Shown here: positions 9,019 to 17,240 of the stretch, piece after piece | Numbering within the stretch: position 1 is the first letter of the stretch | Layout: every line of letters starts with the position of its first letter | Assembly (NCBI GenBank): GCA_937924525.1 | Contig: CALDSU010000008.1 | Coordinates: 434,001 to 498,000 of the forward strand | DNA: 64,000 bases | Source: an uncultured Bryobacteraceae bacterium | Lineage (GTDB): Bacteria > Acidobacteriota > Terriglobia > Bryobacterales > Bryobacteraceae | Reading direction: 5' to 3' | Position numbers and translations under genes: made by a program | The notes under the pieces: generated by a model | The model's database searches: none | The model's input: only the letters and a program-made list of their open reading frames with translations | Told to the model about the DNA's origin: nothing

Positions 9019-9597
9019 TCACTTGTGCTGCAATTCCCAGTCGTAATGGATGCCCGGATCGTCATAGGCCAGGCGCCCCTCGTCCGCGGGGTTGTAAAAG
9101 TGATCCGTGAGATAGACGAGCACCGCCGGTTCCGTGCCGATCACCTTGTATCCGTGGCCGATGCCGGGCGGAATCAACACCTGCCAGGGACGCAGCGCAC
9201 CGATGTAGATGGTGTTGCGCAAGCCAAACGTCGGCGACCCGGCGCGCAGATCCACCAGCGCCACCTGGTACTGGCCCGCGACCGGCGTCCAGCAGTCCGT
9301 CTGATGCAGGTGATAATGAAACGCCTTGATGATCCCGGGGTAGTTGAACGCCGCCGAGACCTGGGTGGTCTCCGGCGGGAACTGCGCGGCCAGCCCCCGT
9401 CCCAGGCGCTGCACTTCGAGGAAATATCCGCGGTCGTCCGGCCACAACGCGAGGGGCTGGATGCGCACGCCCCCGATCAGGTCGGCCGAGTCCGGGGCGT
9501 TGATCACCCGGCCAATGCCTTTCTGATTCTCCGGCGTCCGCAATTCCAGCGCGCCGGCGGCCACGATCCGCCCCGGCAAGGCGTCGGGCGGCGTCAT
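9019..9597 (-). CDS. rfbC: dTDP-4-dehydrorhamnose 3,5-epimerase family protein
   Basis: 192 residues from the ATG at 9597, chosen because it overlaps the rfbA stop (ATGA) and gives the usual family length. The cupin-fold epimerase shows the expected segments: DDRGYFLEVQR, QVSAAFNYPGIIKAFHYHLHQTD with the catalytic His, PWQVLIPPGIGHGYKV, and DHFYNPADEGRLAYDDP near the C-terminus. It isomerises the 4-keto sugar made by RfbB. The active-site region departs slightly from the textbook SxxGVLRGLH motif (PGIIKAFHYH here), so a related sugar epimerase is possible. Confidence 0.9.
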   Translation of the reverse strand: MTPPDALPGRIVAAGALELRTPENQKGIGRVINAPDSADLIGGVRIQPLALWPDDRGYFLEVQRLGRGLAAQFPPETTQVSAAFNYPGIIKAFHYHLHQTDCWTPVAGQYQVALVDLRAGSPTFGLRNTIYIGALRPWQVLIPPGIGHGYKVIGTEPAVLVYLTDHFYNPADEGRLAYDDPGIHYDWELQHK

Positions 9598-10337
9598 GCT
9601 TCCCCGCTCCGCGGCGCCCCGCCCTCGGTCTGGGCCACCAGGTTGCTGGCGCGCAACAAGGAATCGAACGTGCCGGCGTCGGTCCACCAGCCTTCGAGAA
9701 AGGAGAAAGTCATCGTTCCTTCCCGGATATACGCGTTATTGACGTCCGTAATTTCGAGTTCACCGCGTCCGGAGGGAACCAGATCCTTGATCTTGTCGAA
9801 AACGGTCCCATCGTACATATAAATGCCGGTTACCGCGTAATTCGACTTGGGCCTTCTGGGCTTTTCTTCAATGTTGACCACGCGCCCGCCGTCGACTTCC
9901 GCGACGCCGAAACGTTCCGCGTCGGGGACCTCCTTGAGCAGGATCTTCGCGCCCCGCTCCTGCCGCCGGAAGTCGTCGGCGGCCTGACGGATCGAGCGTT
10001 CGATGATGTTGTCGCCCAGGATCACGCAGATCTTCCCCCCATCCGCGAAGTGGTGGGCCAGATTCAGCGCGTCCGCGATGCCGCCTTCCCCTTCCTGATA
10101 GGTGTAGTCAATATGGCTCAGGCCGAATTCCTTGCCGTTGGCGAGGAGCCGCAAAAAATCTCCGGCATTTCGCCCGCCGGTCACGATCAAAATGTCCCGG
10201 ATTCCCGCATCGACCAGCGTGCGAATCGGGTAATAAATCATCGGCTTATCATAAACCGGGAGCAAATGCTTGTTGGTGATTTTGGTAAGTGGAAACAGCC
10301 GGCTGCCCGTTCCGCCCGCCAGGACGACGCCCTTCAT
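9594..10337 (-). CDS. rfbA: Glucose-1-phosphate thymidylyltransferase
   Basis: A 247-residue nucleotidyltransferase that makes dTDP-glucose from dTTP and glucose-1-phosphate. The signature LAGGTGSRLFPLTKITNKHLLPVYDKPMI is split over residues 6-34 and carries the nucleotide-binding GGTGSRL plus the catalytic Lys. Further motifs are CVILGDN (metal Asp), VVNIEEKP, AVTGIYMYD and GWWTDAGTFDSLL. It is shorter than the ~290-residue E. coli enzyme, matching the compact RfbA form found in many genomes. It is the first gene of the minus-strand rfbA-rfbC-rfbB-GT-GT unit, and its start is only 8 bp from the divergent cupin gene. Confidence 0.94.
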   Translation of the reverse strand: MKGVVLAGGTGSRLFPLTKITNKHLLPVYDKPMIYYPIRTLVDAGIRDILIVTGGRNAGDFLRLLANGKEFGLSHIDYTYQEGEGGIADALNLAHHFADGGKICVILGDNIIERSIRQAADDFRRQERGAKILLKEVPDAERFGVAEVDGGRVVNIEEKPRRPKSNYAVTGIYMYDGTVFDKIKDLVPSGRGELEITDVNNAYIREGTMTFSFLEGWWTDAGTFDSLLRASNLVAQTEGGAPRSGEA

Positions 10338-10345
10338 AACTCCAC

Positions 10346-10711
10346 ATGATACACTACGCCCTCGTGGACCTTTACACCTGGAACGCCATCCCCGAAGAGC
10401 GGATGAACGACTACGTGACCCGGCAGGTCATTCACGGCAGCCTGCTGACCGTGGCGCGCCTGCGTCTCCGGCGGGGCGCGGTGGTGCCGCTGCACCGCCA
10501 TGCCAACGAGCAGATCAGCCTTCTCGAGTCCGGCCGGCTCCGCTTCGTGATCGACGGGATCGAGACGGTTGCCGTGGCTGGCCAGGCGGTGCGGATTCCG
10601 CCGCACGCCGCGCATGCCGTCACGGCCGAAGAGGACAGCGTCGCGCTGGACCTGTTCGCCCCCGTGCGGGAGGACTGGATCCGCGGCGACGACGCCTACC
10701 TGCGGCGCTGA
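10346..10711 (+). CDS. Small cupin-domain protein
   Basis: 121 residues forming a single beta-barrel cupin. Motif 1 is visible as VVPLHRHANEQISLLESGRLRFVIDG (split here for length), with two His and a Glu as likely metal ligands, and motif 2 as IPPHAAHAVTAEEDS. Such stand-alone cupins bind a metal and may be isomerases, dioxygenases or sensors; no substrate can be named. The ATG at 10346 is used, but a GTG at 10364 (DLYTWNAIPEERMNDYV) starts nearer the conserved region and would leave more room for a promoter. It is divergent from rfbA. Confidence 0.75.
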   Translation: MIHYALVDLYTWNAIPEERMNDYVTRQVIHGSLLTVARLRLRRGAVVPLHRHANEQISLLESGRLRFVIDGIETVAVAGQAVRIPPHAAHAVTAEEDSVALDLFAPVREDWIRGDDAYLRR

Positions 10712-10835
10712 CTGGCTGCCTACACGCGGATGCGAGCGTAACGAATGGCGGTGGCCGGCGCGCCCTCGCAAATCCCTGCCAGGTCCAAGAGCGGCGACGG
10801 TCGCGAGCCGCCCCGCTCGGTCGCAGTGAGGAAAT

Positions 10836-11524
10836 TCACGGGTAGCGGAGGTTTAGCCGCGGGCCAGTGACCGGCGCCCCGTTCGCGGCGATCGCCAGCA
10901 GGCGGTTGTCATGAAGCGGCGGCGCGCCGGGAGTTTCGTGCCGCACCGAAGCGATCACGAACAGCCGGCCGTCCGGCGTCGCGTGGAAACGGCCGCAGAC
11001 CGGAATCTCGGAACCGTCCTGGTCGCCGCCGGCCAGCAGGGTCCGGACGCCGACGATCTGGCGGTTGCGCACCATCGCATATGCGAGCGTGATCCGCAAA
11101 GGCAGGCCCGGGAAAAACCGGTCCCGGAACGCGGGCGTAGCCACGTTGCGTTTCAGGTAGAGCAGGTGCGCCGCGCCCGCGGGGTCCAGCCAAAGATCCA
11201 GGTTGGTGAGATGGCCCGCGGTTTCCTCGACGTTGGCGGCCTCGATCACCTCGCCGAAATCCCCGGCGGCCGCATCCGGGTTGAAGGCGTAAAAAGGCGC
11301 CACGTGTCCAGACCCGCGAGAAAAACGGTGTCGCCCTCGCGGACGATGCCCGGCGCGCCGTAGGCCCACCGCGGTCCCGCGCCGGTGTCCGCCGGAACGA
11401 ACGTGCACACTTCCTCCTCTGCCTGCACGCGCGGGCCGGGCGCGGCGGCGCGCACGGGAAGCGCTCCCGCCATGGTCTGTGCCGCGAACTGGCGGCGGGT
11501 GGTCGGCATCGGGTCGGCCCTCAC
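10836..11524 (-). pseudogene. Twin-arginine-signal secreted protein broken by a frameshift
   Basis: Two minus-strand frames together make one protein. The first (from a GTG at 11524, overlapping the upstream stop as GTGA) encodes a Tat-type leader (MPTTRRQFAAQTMAGALPV) and continues to GIVREGDTVFLAGLD near 11310. The second picks up with HVAPFYAFNPDAAAGDFGE and runs to a stop at 10836, with segments NLDLWLDPAGAAHLLYLKRN and GRLFVIASVRHE. The shift lies near 11295-11315, where one base seems lost. The second half reads like a beta-propeller, but no family is certain. It could be a true pseudogene or an assembly error; the protein quality on both sides favours a recent event. Confidence 0.6.
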
Positions 11525-12399
11525 TTCCGGGCGGCCTCCAACTGGGCCGCGGCGTCGAAGTCCTGGAGGCGTCCCTCGAAGAAAATCAGGTGACCCTTGA
11601 TGGATGCTTCCGTTCCGGGCGGCAGGTCGGGAAAGCGGGGATCGGCATGCATGCAGGGGTGATTCGGGTTCGAGACCAGCGAGAGGGTGTGCTCATGCCA
11701 CGTCATGGCTGCCAGGCGGTCGCCACGCGTGGACACCGTCACCATGACCGGCAGGTCGGCCATGGGCTTGCCGCTCCAGCGCCAGCCGACCCGATAAGGC
11801 ATGCCTTCCACCGGATCCGCTTTCAGCGCCTGGTTCACGGGAATCCATCCCTGCGGGGTGTGCACGAACTTGTTGGCCGTGGTGTAGTCGCCGAACTCGC
11901 GGATGGCGCGCAGGAAAGCGCAGGTCTGGAGCGAAATCCGGTTGAGAGGCTGGCGCGATCCGTTGCGCAGGCGCAGTTGCAGTTCCACGGCGTTCGCGTT
12001 CTTGCGCGTCACGCTGCCGCCGAAGCGAATCCCGCTGGGCAGCGCGCGTTCGAACGCAATGCCTCCGGTGGTGGAGCGCCAGGACACCGCCGGCAAGTCC
12101 GGGTGCGCCACCGGGAACGGCGGGTTCACGTGGCTCAGAAAGAGCAGTCCCTGGCTGGTGAACACCGCCTCCGGGAAGTCCAGCCAAAGATAGTCCTGGC
12201 TTGGCCAGGACGGGCTGACCCAGGCGATCTGCTCGAACGGATAGTGCGGCCGCCACATCCCGGGAAGGATGCGAATCCCCCTGGCGTGCGTGTCGTACGT
12301 TTCCCGCTGGGCGAGAGCGCCGCCGGCGAGCGCGACGCCGATCAGGATTCCAGGCAGCAGCGCCCGCCGCCGGAACTTAACAAAGTGCAACCAACCCAT
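11521..12399 (-). CDS. Secreted protein of unknown function
   Basis: 292 residues from the ATG at 12399 (MGWLHFVKFRRRALLPG), chosen because a signal peptide follows at once (ALLPGILIGVALAGGALAQ). The mature part has repeated beta-strand patterns and many Trp and Pro residues (PGMWRPHYPFEQIAWVSPSWP, YLWLDFPEAVF, GWRWSGKPMADLPVMVTVSTRGD, LAAMTWHEHTLSLVSNPNHPC). I do not recognise the family; similar proteins without assigned function occur in Acidobacteria and Planctomycetes. It overlaps the start of the frameshifted Tat protein by 4 bp, so the two were probably one operon. Confidence 0.7.
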   Translation of the reverse strand: MGWLHFVKFRRRALLPGILIGVALAGGALAQRETYDTHARGIRILPGMWRPHYPFEQIAWVSPSWPSQDYLWLDFPEAVFTSQGLLFLSHVNPPFPVAHPDLPAVSWRSTTGGIAFERALPSGIRFGGSVTRKNANAVELQLRLRNGSRQPLNRISLQTCAFLRAIREFGDYTTANKFVHTPQGWIPVNQALKADPVEGMPYRVGWRWSGKPMADLPVMVTVSTRGDRLAAMTWHEHTLSLVSNPNHPCMHADPRFPDLPPGTEASIKGHLIFFEGRLQDFDAAAQLEAARK

Positions 12400-12571
12400 G
12401 GCGGTCCTCCGCGAGCGCGGCGTTTCGGCGGCGGGACTGTTCGTCCGCTTCCGAGGGAAGCCCGCCCGCCGTTCAGCTTCGAGAGTACCAGAAGGGCCCG
12501 GCTTTGCGGCACAATTCAAGAGCAACCTCATAGCGGAACGGCGCACCTGTTGCGTAAGGAGAAGCAGGCGA

Positions 12572-12952
12572 TTGGATAAGTATCTGGTGGTGCTCGCGGG
12601 CGCGGGCTTCGGCGGCTTGGCCCGGTTCGTGCTCGGCACGTGGGTGATGGCCAAGTACGGGGGGCGCTTCCCCCTGGGCACGTTCGTCGTCAACGTCAGC
12701 GGCGCGTTTCTCATGGGGCTGCTGATGACGCTGCTGACCGAACGGCTGGCGCAGCCGCACCCTTTGTGGCGGCTGTTTCTGGTGGTGGGCGTCCTCGGCG
12801 GCTATACAACGTTTTCCAGTTTTGAGTACGAGACCTGGCAGGCGGTGCGCGGAGGCGAACGCTGGATGGGCCTGTTGTACGTGGGCGGCAGCGTGCTGCT
12901 GGGGTATGTGGCGCTTTGGCTCGGCGTGATGGCCGCGACCGCGCGCCGCTAG
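12572..12952 (+). CDS. crcB: Fluoride ion channel CrcB/FluC
   Basis: A 126-residue four-helix membrane protein that lets fluoride leave the cell. The start is a TTG at 12572 with a good AAGGAG site about 10 bases upstream; no ATG fits. Family motifs are GAGFGGLARF near the N-terminus, PLGTFVVNVSGAFLMGLL with the conserved Asn, and GGYTTFSSFEYE, where the family has GxxTTFSTF with the Phe residues lining the pore. FluC works as a dual-topology dimer. The DUF190 gene that often accompanies crcB lies 296 bp downstream. No convincing fluoride riboswitch was seen upstream (12400-12570). Confidence 0.93.
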   Translation: MDKYLVVLAGAGFGGLARFVLGTWVMAKYGGRFPLGTFVVNVSGAFLMGLLMTLLTERLAQPHPLWRLFLVVGVLGGYTTFSSFEYETWQAVRGGERWMGLLYVGGSVLLGYVALWLGVMAATARR

Positions 12953-13021
12953 CCGGCGACGTTCCGCGGCGGAGCCTGATCGTGCCCTGGCTGAGGCGAG
13001 GCAGAAGCACAACACCCGGCT

Positions 13022-13180
13022 TTGCTCGCTGCCGCGGACCGGACGACCCGGCAGGCGGCGCGGGGAGGCGAGCGCGGGACGGGCGTCTGGCACGGGGGCG
13101 GCAGCGTGCGGCTGGCATGCGTGGCGCTTTGGGCTGGCGCGTTCCGGGCTGGAGCAGACCGGCCGCGGAAACCGGCTCCG
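13022..13180 (+). pseudogene. Decayed duplicate of the crcB 3' end
   Basis: Bases 13045-13141 align without gaps to crcB bases 12832-12928 and match at roughly three quarters of positions by eye. Translated, TRQAARGGERGTGVWHGGGS mirrors TWQAVRGGERWMGLLYVGGS of crcB, followed by VRLACVALWAG against VLLGYVALWLG. The conserved N-terminal half, with its pore motifs, is absent, so this is a remnant of a second crcB copy or of a local duplication. The rest of the 12953-13248 gap shows nothing recognisable. Confidence 0.65.
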
Positions 13181-13248
13181 GGCGGGACACCCTCACCACC
13201 GCTATCCGCCATTTGCGATGCTAACTATGACCGGAAGGGGAGGACGCC

Positions 13249-14001
13249 ATGCTGACCAAGGGTCCCGCCAAGAAGGTGACCATTTATCTGAACGAGGACG
13301 CGCAGCACCATCTGACGGCGCTGCATGACGCCATCATGACGTATCTGCTCCACAAAGGCGTGGCGGGCGCGACGGCGACGCGGGCGTACTCCGGGTTTGG
13401 CTCCCACCAGACGCTGCACACGCCCAAGGTGGAGGTGCTGGCGCAACACCTGCCCATCCGCATCGAGTTCGTCGAATCGTCGGCCAAGGTGGACGAAGTG
13501 CTGCCCACCCTGTATGAGATGGTGACCGACGGGCTGATTGAGGTGCAGGAGACGACCGTCGTGAAGGCGGCCCGCAAGTCCAGCCAGCCCGAACCCGCGT
13601 TGCCGCACGAGCGGCGCGTGGGACCGGCCAAGCTGCTGCGGGTCTTTCTCGGCGAGGACGACCGCTGGCACGGCGAACCGCTGTACGACGCGCTGGTAAA
13701 GAGGTTGCGCATGATGGAGATCGCCGGCGCCACGGTCTATCGCGGCATTCTCGGCTACGGCGCCAAAGGGCATCCGCACCGGCGCAGCTTTTTCCACCCG
13801 GCCCGCGACCTGCCGGTGATGGTGTCCGTGATTGACACCGCGGAGAAGATCCGGGAGGCGGTGGAGGCCATCGAGGCGATGCTGGAAGATGGCTTGATTG
13901 TCATTTCGGACGTGGAGATGATCCGGCTGGTGCGCGGGTCCGCCGGGACCGCAGGTCCCGACACGGGCCGGCCGGACGGCGAAACCCGCGTTCCCGAGTA
14001 G
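13249..14001 (+). CDS. Tandem DUF190 domain protein
   Basis: 250 residues with two DUF190 (PII-like, ferredoxin-fold) modules. The first (residues ~1-110) reads KVTIYLNEDAQHHLTALHDA and GVAGATATRAYSGFGSH; the second (~125-235) reads KLLRVFLGEDDRWHGEPLYD and IAGATVYRGILGYGAKG. DUF190 proteins resemble GlnB/PII trimers and are often encoded beside crcB, so a regulatory role in fluoride or ion homeostasis is likely but unproven. Many DUF190 proteins have one domain, so this copy is a duplication-fusion. It starts 296 bp after crcB and is followed within 13 bp by the enolase-superfamily gene. Confidence 0.85.
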   Translation: MLTKGPAKKVTIYLNEDAQHHLTALHDAIMTYLLHKGVAGATATRAYSGFGSHQTLHTPKVEVLAQHLPIRIEFVESSAKVDEVLPTLYEMVTDGLIEVQETTVVKAARKSSQPEPALPHERRVGPAKLLRVFLGEDDRWHGEPLYDALVKRLRMMEIAGATVYRGILGYGAKGHPHRRSFFHPARDLPVMVSVIDTAEKIREAVEAIEAMLEDGLIVISDVEMIRLVRGSAGTAGPDTGRPDGETRVPE

Positions 14002-14013
14002 GAGGTTCCCTTC

Positions 14014-15309
14014 ATGAAGACCAGCCGCCGGCAATTCCTCTCCACCGCGACGGCAGCATCCGCGCCGGTCGCCTGGTCCTCGTGTACTTCCGCCAACCGC
14101 AGGTCTTCGCCGCCCGGCGCCCGGGACCCAGCGCTCGAGGAGCGCTACCGGAAACTGGATGACGCGTTGCGGCGCTCGGTGCTGAAGAAGGAGCTTTTCC
14201 GGGCGCCCGTGATCCTCGAGTCGGTCGAGTTGCTGCGCCACGGCAACAGTTTCCTGTGCCGGGTGCGGTCCCGCGATGGGGCCGAAGGGATTTCTGTGGC
14301 GCACAGCGCCATGAGCACGCTCTACCCCATCTTCCTCAAGAACCTCCAGCCGTTCTTCCCCGGTAAGGACGCCCGCGAGTTGGACCTGATTCTCGAAAAG
14401 ATCTACATCTTCGGATTCAACTTCCGCTATAACGGCCTCGCGCTGGGGCTGCCGCTGGCCACCATCGAGTTCGCGATCCTGGATATGCTTGGCCGGATGG
14501 CGGGCAAGCCCGTGGGCGAGTTGATTGGCGAGATCCACAACCCCGAAGTCGCCGTATATATCGCCACCGAGTGGCGGGAAAAGCCGGTGGACGAATCCAT
14601 CCGGCTGATCCAGGAAGCGGTAGCGGCCTACGACGCCAAGGCGCTGAAGATCAAAGTCGGCGGGCTGATGTTCATGACCACGGACATGTACGCCCAGGGT
14701 CCGCCAGGGCGCACCGAGCAGATCGTCCCGCTGGTCCGCAAGACCTTCGGTGACGACATGGCCCTCTATGCCGACTCGAACAGCTTCTACTCGGTCCCGG
14801 AAGCCATCCGCGTGGGCAAACTGCTCGAGGAGTACGAGTACGCCTACTTTGAAGAACCCGTGATGTTCGACCACCTGGAGGAGATCAAACAGGTGGCCGA
14901 TGCGCTCACGCTGCCGGTCGCCAACGGCGAGCAGGACTACAGCTTTTATGGCTTCCGCTGGCTGCTGGCGCACGACGGGCTCGACATCGTGCAGCCGGAT
15001 AATTACTACTTCGGCGGGCTGATCCGGTCGATGAAGGTGGCGCGCATGGCGGCGGCGTTCGGCAAGACCATCATTCCGCACATGTCCGGAGGAGGGCTGG
15101 GCTACCTGTACAACATTCAGTTTGTCTCCGCGGTCCCGAACGCGGGGGCGCACCACGAGTTTAAGGGCTTCAAAACCCACGTGCAGTTCGAATGCAAGAC
15201 CTCTCCGCTCCGGGTGGCAAACGGGAAAATCAAGGTTCCCACCGGGCCGGGGTTTGGTGTCGATCTCGACCCGGGCTGGGTGAAGAAGCACCAGCCCGTC
15301 AGTCTGTGA
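14014..15309 (+). CDS. Enolase-superfamily (mandelate racemase/muconate lactonizing) enzyme with Tat-like leader
   Basis: 431 residues. The N-terminus has a twin-arginine-like signal ([20 protein letters not shown]) and a Cys soon after, so export to the periplasm, possibly as a lipoprotein, is likely. The barrel carries KALKIKVGG (catalytic Lys pair), YADSN (first metal Asp), FEEPV (second metal Glu), ANGEQDY (third metal Glu), QPDNYYFGG and a late IIPHMSGGG that supplies a His. These enzymes abstract a proton alpha to a carboxylate, most often as sugar-acid dehydratases or racemases; the substrate cannot be told. An RBS (GGAGG) lies just upstream. Confidence 0.87.
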   Translation: MKTSRRQFLSTATAASAPVAWSSCTSANRRSSPPGARDPALEERYRKLDDALRRSVLKKELFRAPVILESVELLRHGNSFLCRVRSRDGAEGISVAHSAMSTLYPIFLKNLQPFFPGKDARELDLILEKIYIFGFNFRYNGLALGLPLATIEFAILDMLGRMAGKPVGELIGEIHNPEVAVYIATEWREKPVDESIRLIQEAVAAYDAKALKIKVGGLMFMTTDMYAQGPPGRTEQIVPLVRKTFGDDMALYADSNSFYSVPEAIRVGKLLEEYEYAYFEEPVMFDHLEEIKQVADALTLPVANGEQDYSFYGFRWLLAHDGLDIVQPDNYYFGGLIRSMKVARMAAAFGKTIIPHMSGGGLGYLYNIQFVSAVPNAGAHHEFKGFKTHVQFECKTSPLRVANGKIKVPTGPGFGVDLDPGWVKKHQPVSL

Positions 15310-15383
15310 TGGCGTCCGGCGGCGCCAGGGCGCAGGAGCTTGCACGCCGCGGGCTCGCGGCTCGTCTATTCGTGCAGGGGCCC

Positions 15384-15881
15384 ATGCGCGAACGCGGCTT
15401 CACCCTGGTGGAAATCCTGATCGTGGTGACGGTTCTGCTGTTGCTGTTGGGCTGGGCCGCGCCGCGGTACGCCGCCGCGCGCGTCGCGGCGAACGAAGCC
15501 GCGGCCATCCGCAACCTGCGGACGCTGCACGAAGCGCAGGCGCAGTACTATGCCGAGTTCGGCCGGCACGCCCGCAGCCTCGAAGAACTGGGCACACCGA
15601 AGGGCACACTGCCGGGACCCACGGGCGCCGGACTGATCGCCGGCGACCTGGCGCGCGGCCAGAAGCACGGCTACTCGTTCGAAGTCCGCGAAACGAAAAG
15701 CGGCTATGAGTTGCGCGCCAAACCCCTGCTGTTCGGCATCACCGGCCGGCGGACATTCGTTTCCAACGAGACCCTGGGCCTGTACCAGAGCGAAACCGAG
15801 GAATTGCCGGAGGCGCCCGAAACCGAGGAGACCGGCACTGAGTCGCAAGGCCGCTCCATCGAGCGGCGGGCGAAGCCGTGA
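15384..15881 (+). CDS. Type IV pilin-like / pseudopilin protein
   Basis: 165 residues starting with a class III leader, MRERG followed by FTLVEILIVVTVLLLLLGWAAP: the prepilin peptidase site (Gly before Phe, Glu at +5) and hydrophobic helix typical of type IV pilins and type II secretion pseudopilins. The globular part includes NLRTLHEAQAQYYAEFG, common in short pilin-like proteins, and ends in an acidic tail. A longer start at 15309 (ATG overlapping the previous stop) would add 25 residues; the short leader is more typical. No other pilus or secretion gene is nearby, so it is an orphan. Confidence 0.82.
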   Translation: MRERGFTLVEILIVVTVLLLLLGWAAPRYAAARVAANEAAAIRNLRTLHEAQAQYYAEFGRHARSLEELGTPKGTLPGPTGAGLIAGDLARGQKHGYSFEVRETKSGYELRAKPLLFGITGRRTFVSNETLGLYQSETEELPEAPETEETGTESQGRSIERRAKP

Positions 15882-15914
15882 GCCACGCCGCCGGCGCCCA
15901 CCTTCCCGAGCTGT

Positions 15915-16012
15915 GAAAAACCCGGGACGGGCAGCCTTTGTCGATCAGCGAGCAGTGCAGCATCTAACGCCAGGCGGCTCGAAAAAGTTGTTAGTCCCCG
16001 GATTTTTTCCCA
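15915..16012. repeat. Dispersed intergenic repeat, copy A
   Basis: This ~98-bp stretch resembles 22081-22177, with about 70% of positions alike by eye. The best-kept blocks are a GAAAAACC start, GGGACGG, CAGCCTTT, TCAGCGAGCAGTGC (identical 14 bases), CTCGAAA and CCCCGGAT. Both copies lie just after a plus-strand gene end. No ORF explains them. Confidence 0.65.
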
Positions 16013-16065
16013 CGCCCTTCCGGCCGCGGCCGGCGTGCGTTAGCATTGCGGTGGAGGTTCTACGG

Positions 16066-17229
16066 ATGGAGACGAATCGTCGCGACATCTTGAAGGCGGC
16101 GCCGCTGGTGCTGAGCGCCAGCGTGTGGGGCGCCAATGATCGTCCCGCGTTCGGGATGATCGGCACGGGCCTGCGGGGGCGCTGGCTGCACGGAGCGTTC
16201 CAACGGTTGCACGCGCGCTGTGTGGCCATCTGCGACGTCTACGAGCCCAACGTGGAGCTGGCGCGGGCCAATTCACCCGCGGACGTCAAGGCCTATGTCG
16301 ACTACCGCGAGGTGCTCGCCAGCAAAGACGTGGATTTTGTCGTCATCGCGACGCCCGACCATCATCATTGCCCCATGCTGCTGGATTCCCTGGCGGCGGG
16401 CAAAGACGTCTATCTGGAAAAGCCGCTGTCCATGAATCTGGAAGAAAGCCAGAAGATGGTGGACGCGGTTCGCGCTTCCAAGCAGATCGTGCAAATCGGC
16501 ATGCACCGCCGCAGCATGCAGTTCGTCTACGACGCCAAGAAAATGGTGGACGACGGCGCGCTCGGCAGGATCTCGATGGTCAAGGCGATGTGGAACTGGC
16601 ATTTCCGCATGCCGCTCGACAGTTCGCCCTTGCCGGGCAAACTGGATTGGGAGCGCTTCGTCGGTCCCGCCCCGAAGCGGCCGCTTGACCCGATGCGTTA
16701 CCGCTGGTGGCGGGGGTTCTGGGATTATTCCGGCGGGAACATGACTGACCAGGGCACGCACCTGATGGACGTGGTGCAGTGGATGACCAATTCCGGTCCG
16801 CCGCTGTCCGCCGTCGCGCAGGGGAAGGTGATCGGGATCACGGGCGCCGAAGTGCCGAACGTGTTCAGCGCCGCATTTGAGTTCCCCGATTTCATCGCCA
16901 CCTGGACCTTGAACTATCGCAGCACTTACGAGAACGACTGGTCCATTCAGTTCCAGGGCGAGAAAGCGGCCATGATCCTGGACCGCAACGGACTGCACCT
17001 GTACAAGGACTTCGGCGAAAGCCGCGAGCCCTGGAAGCTGCGCGAGAAACCGGAGTTGATCGCCGACAAACCGGACCTGGACAAGCCCGAAGCGCACCCG
17101 CAAAACTTTCTGGATTGCATCCGGTCGCGGCGGCAGCCCAACTGCACGGTGGAGATCGCCGCGGCGGCGGTGGCGGGTCCGCACATGGCGAACCTGGCGT
17201 TGAAGCAGCGGCGCATGGTCACGGCGTAG
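16066..17229 (+). CDS. Gfo/Idh/MocA family oxidoreductase with Tat-like leader
   Basis: 387 residues from the ATG at 16066, with GGAGG 8 bases upstream. The N-terminus METNRRDILKAAPLVLSAS is twin-arginine-like. The Rossmann domain shows FGMIGTGLRGRW, AICDVYEPN, VIATPDHHH and the family signature DVYLEKPLS (catalytic Lys). The C-domain has RYRWWRGFWDYSGG, DQGTHLMDVVQW (conserved His) and a closing NFLDCIRSRRQPN. The family oxidises or epimerises sugars and cyclitols with NAD(P). Tat export fits proteins that fold with the cofactor before transport. The substrate is unknown. A paralogue lies at 18850-20031. Confidence 0.9.
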   Translation: METNRRDILKAAPLVLSASVWGANDRPAFGMIGTGLRGRWLHGAFQRLHARCVAICDVYEPNVELARANSPADVKAYVDYREVLASKDVDFVVIATPDHHHCPMLLDSLAAGKDVYLEKPLSMNLEESQKMVDAVRASKQIVQIGMHRRSMQFVYDAKKMVDDGALGRISMVKAMWNWHFRMPLDSSPLPGKLDWERFVGPAPKRPLDPMRYRWWRGFWDYSGGNMTDQGTHLMDVVQWMTNSGPPLSAVAQGKVIGITGAEVPNVFSAAFEFPDFIATWTLNYRSTYENDWSIQFQGEKAAMILDRNGLHLYKDFGESREPWKLREKPELIADKPDLDKPEAHPQNFLDCIRSRRQPNCTVEIAAAAVAGPHMANLALKQRRMVTA

Positions 17230-17240
17230 CCGCCCGGCGG

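Noticed and set aside
7699-9822. A 707-codon plus-strand frame opposite the GT4, rfbB and rfbC genes
   Set aside because: The minus-strand genes are certain and fully explain the sequence; the plus frame lacks any recognisable domain.
12400-12571. Search for a fluoride riboswitch before crcB
   Set aside because: The expected conserved GG-GAUGG-type core and pairing were not seen, so no riboswitch is called.
13225-15345. A 706-codon open frame on the minus strand opposite the DUF190 and enolase-superfamily genes
   Set aside because: It is the shadow of two well-supported plus-strand genes in high-GC DNA; its composition (long His/Gln/Arg/Gly stretches) is unlike a real protein and no motif is seen.
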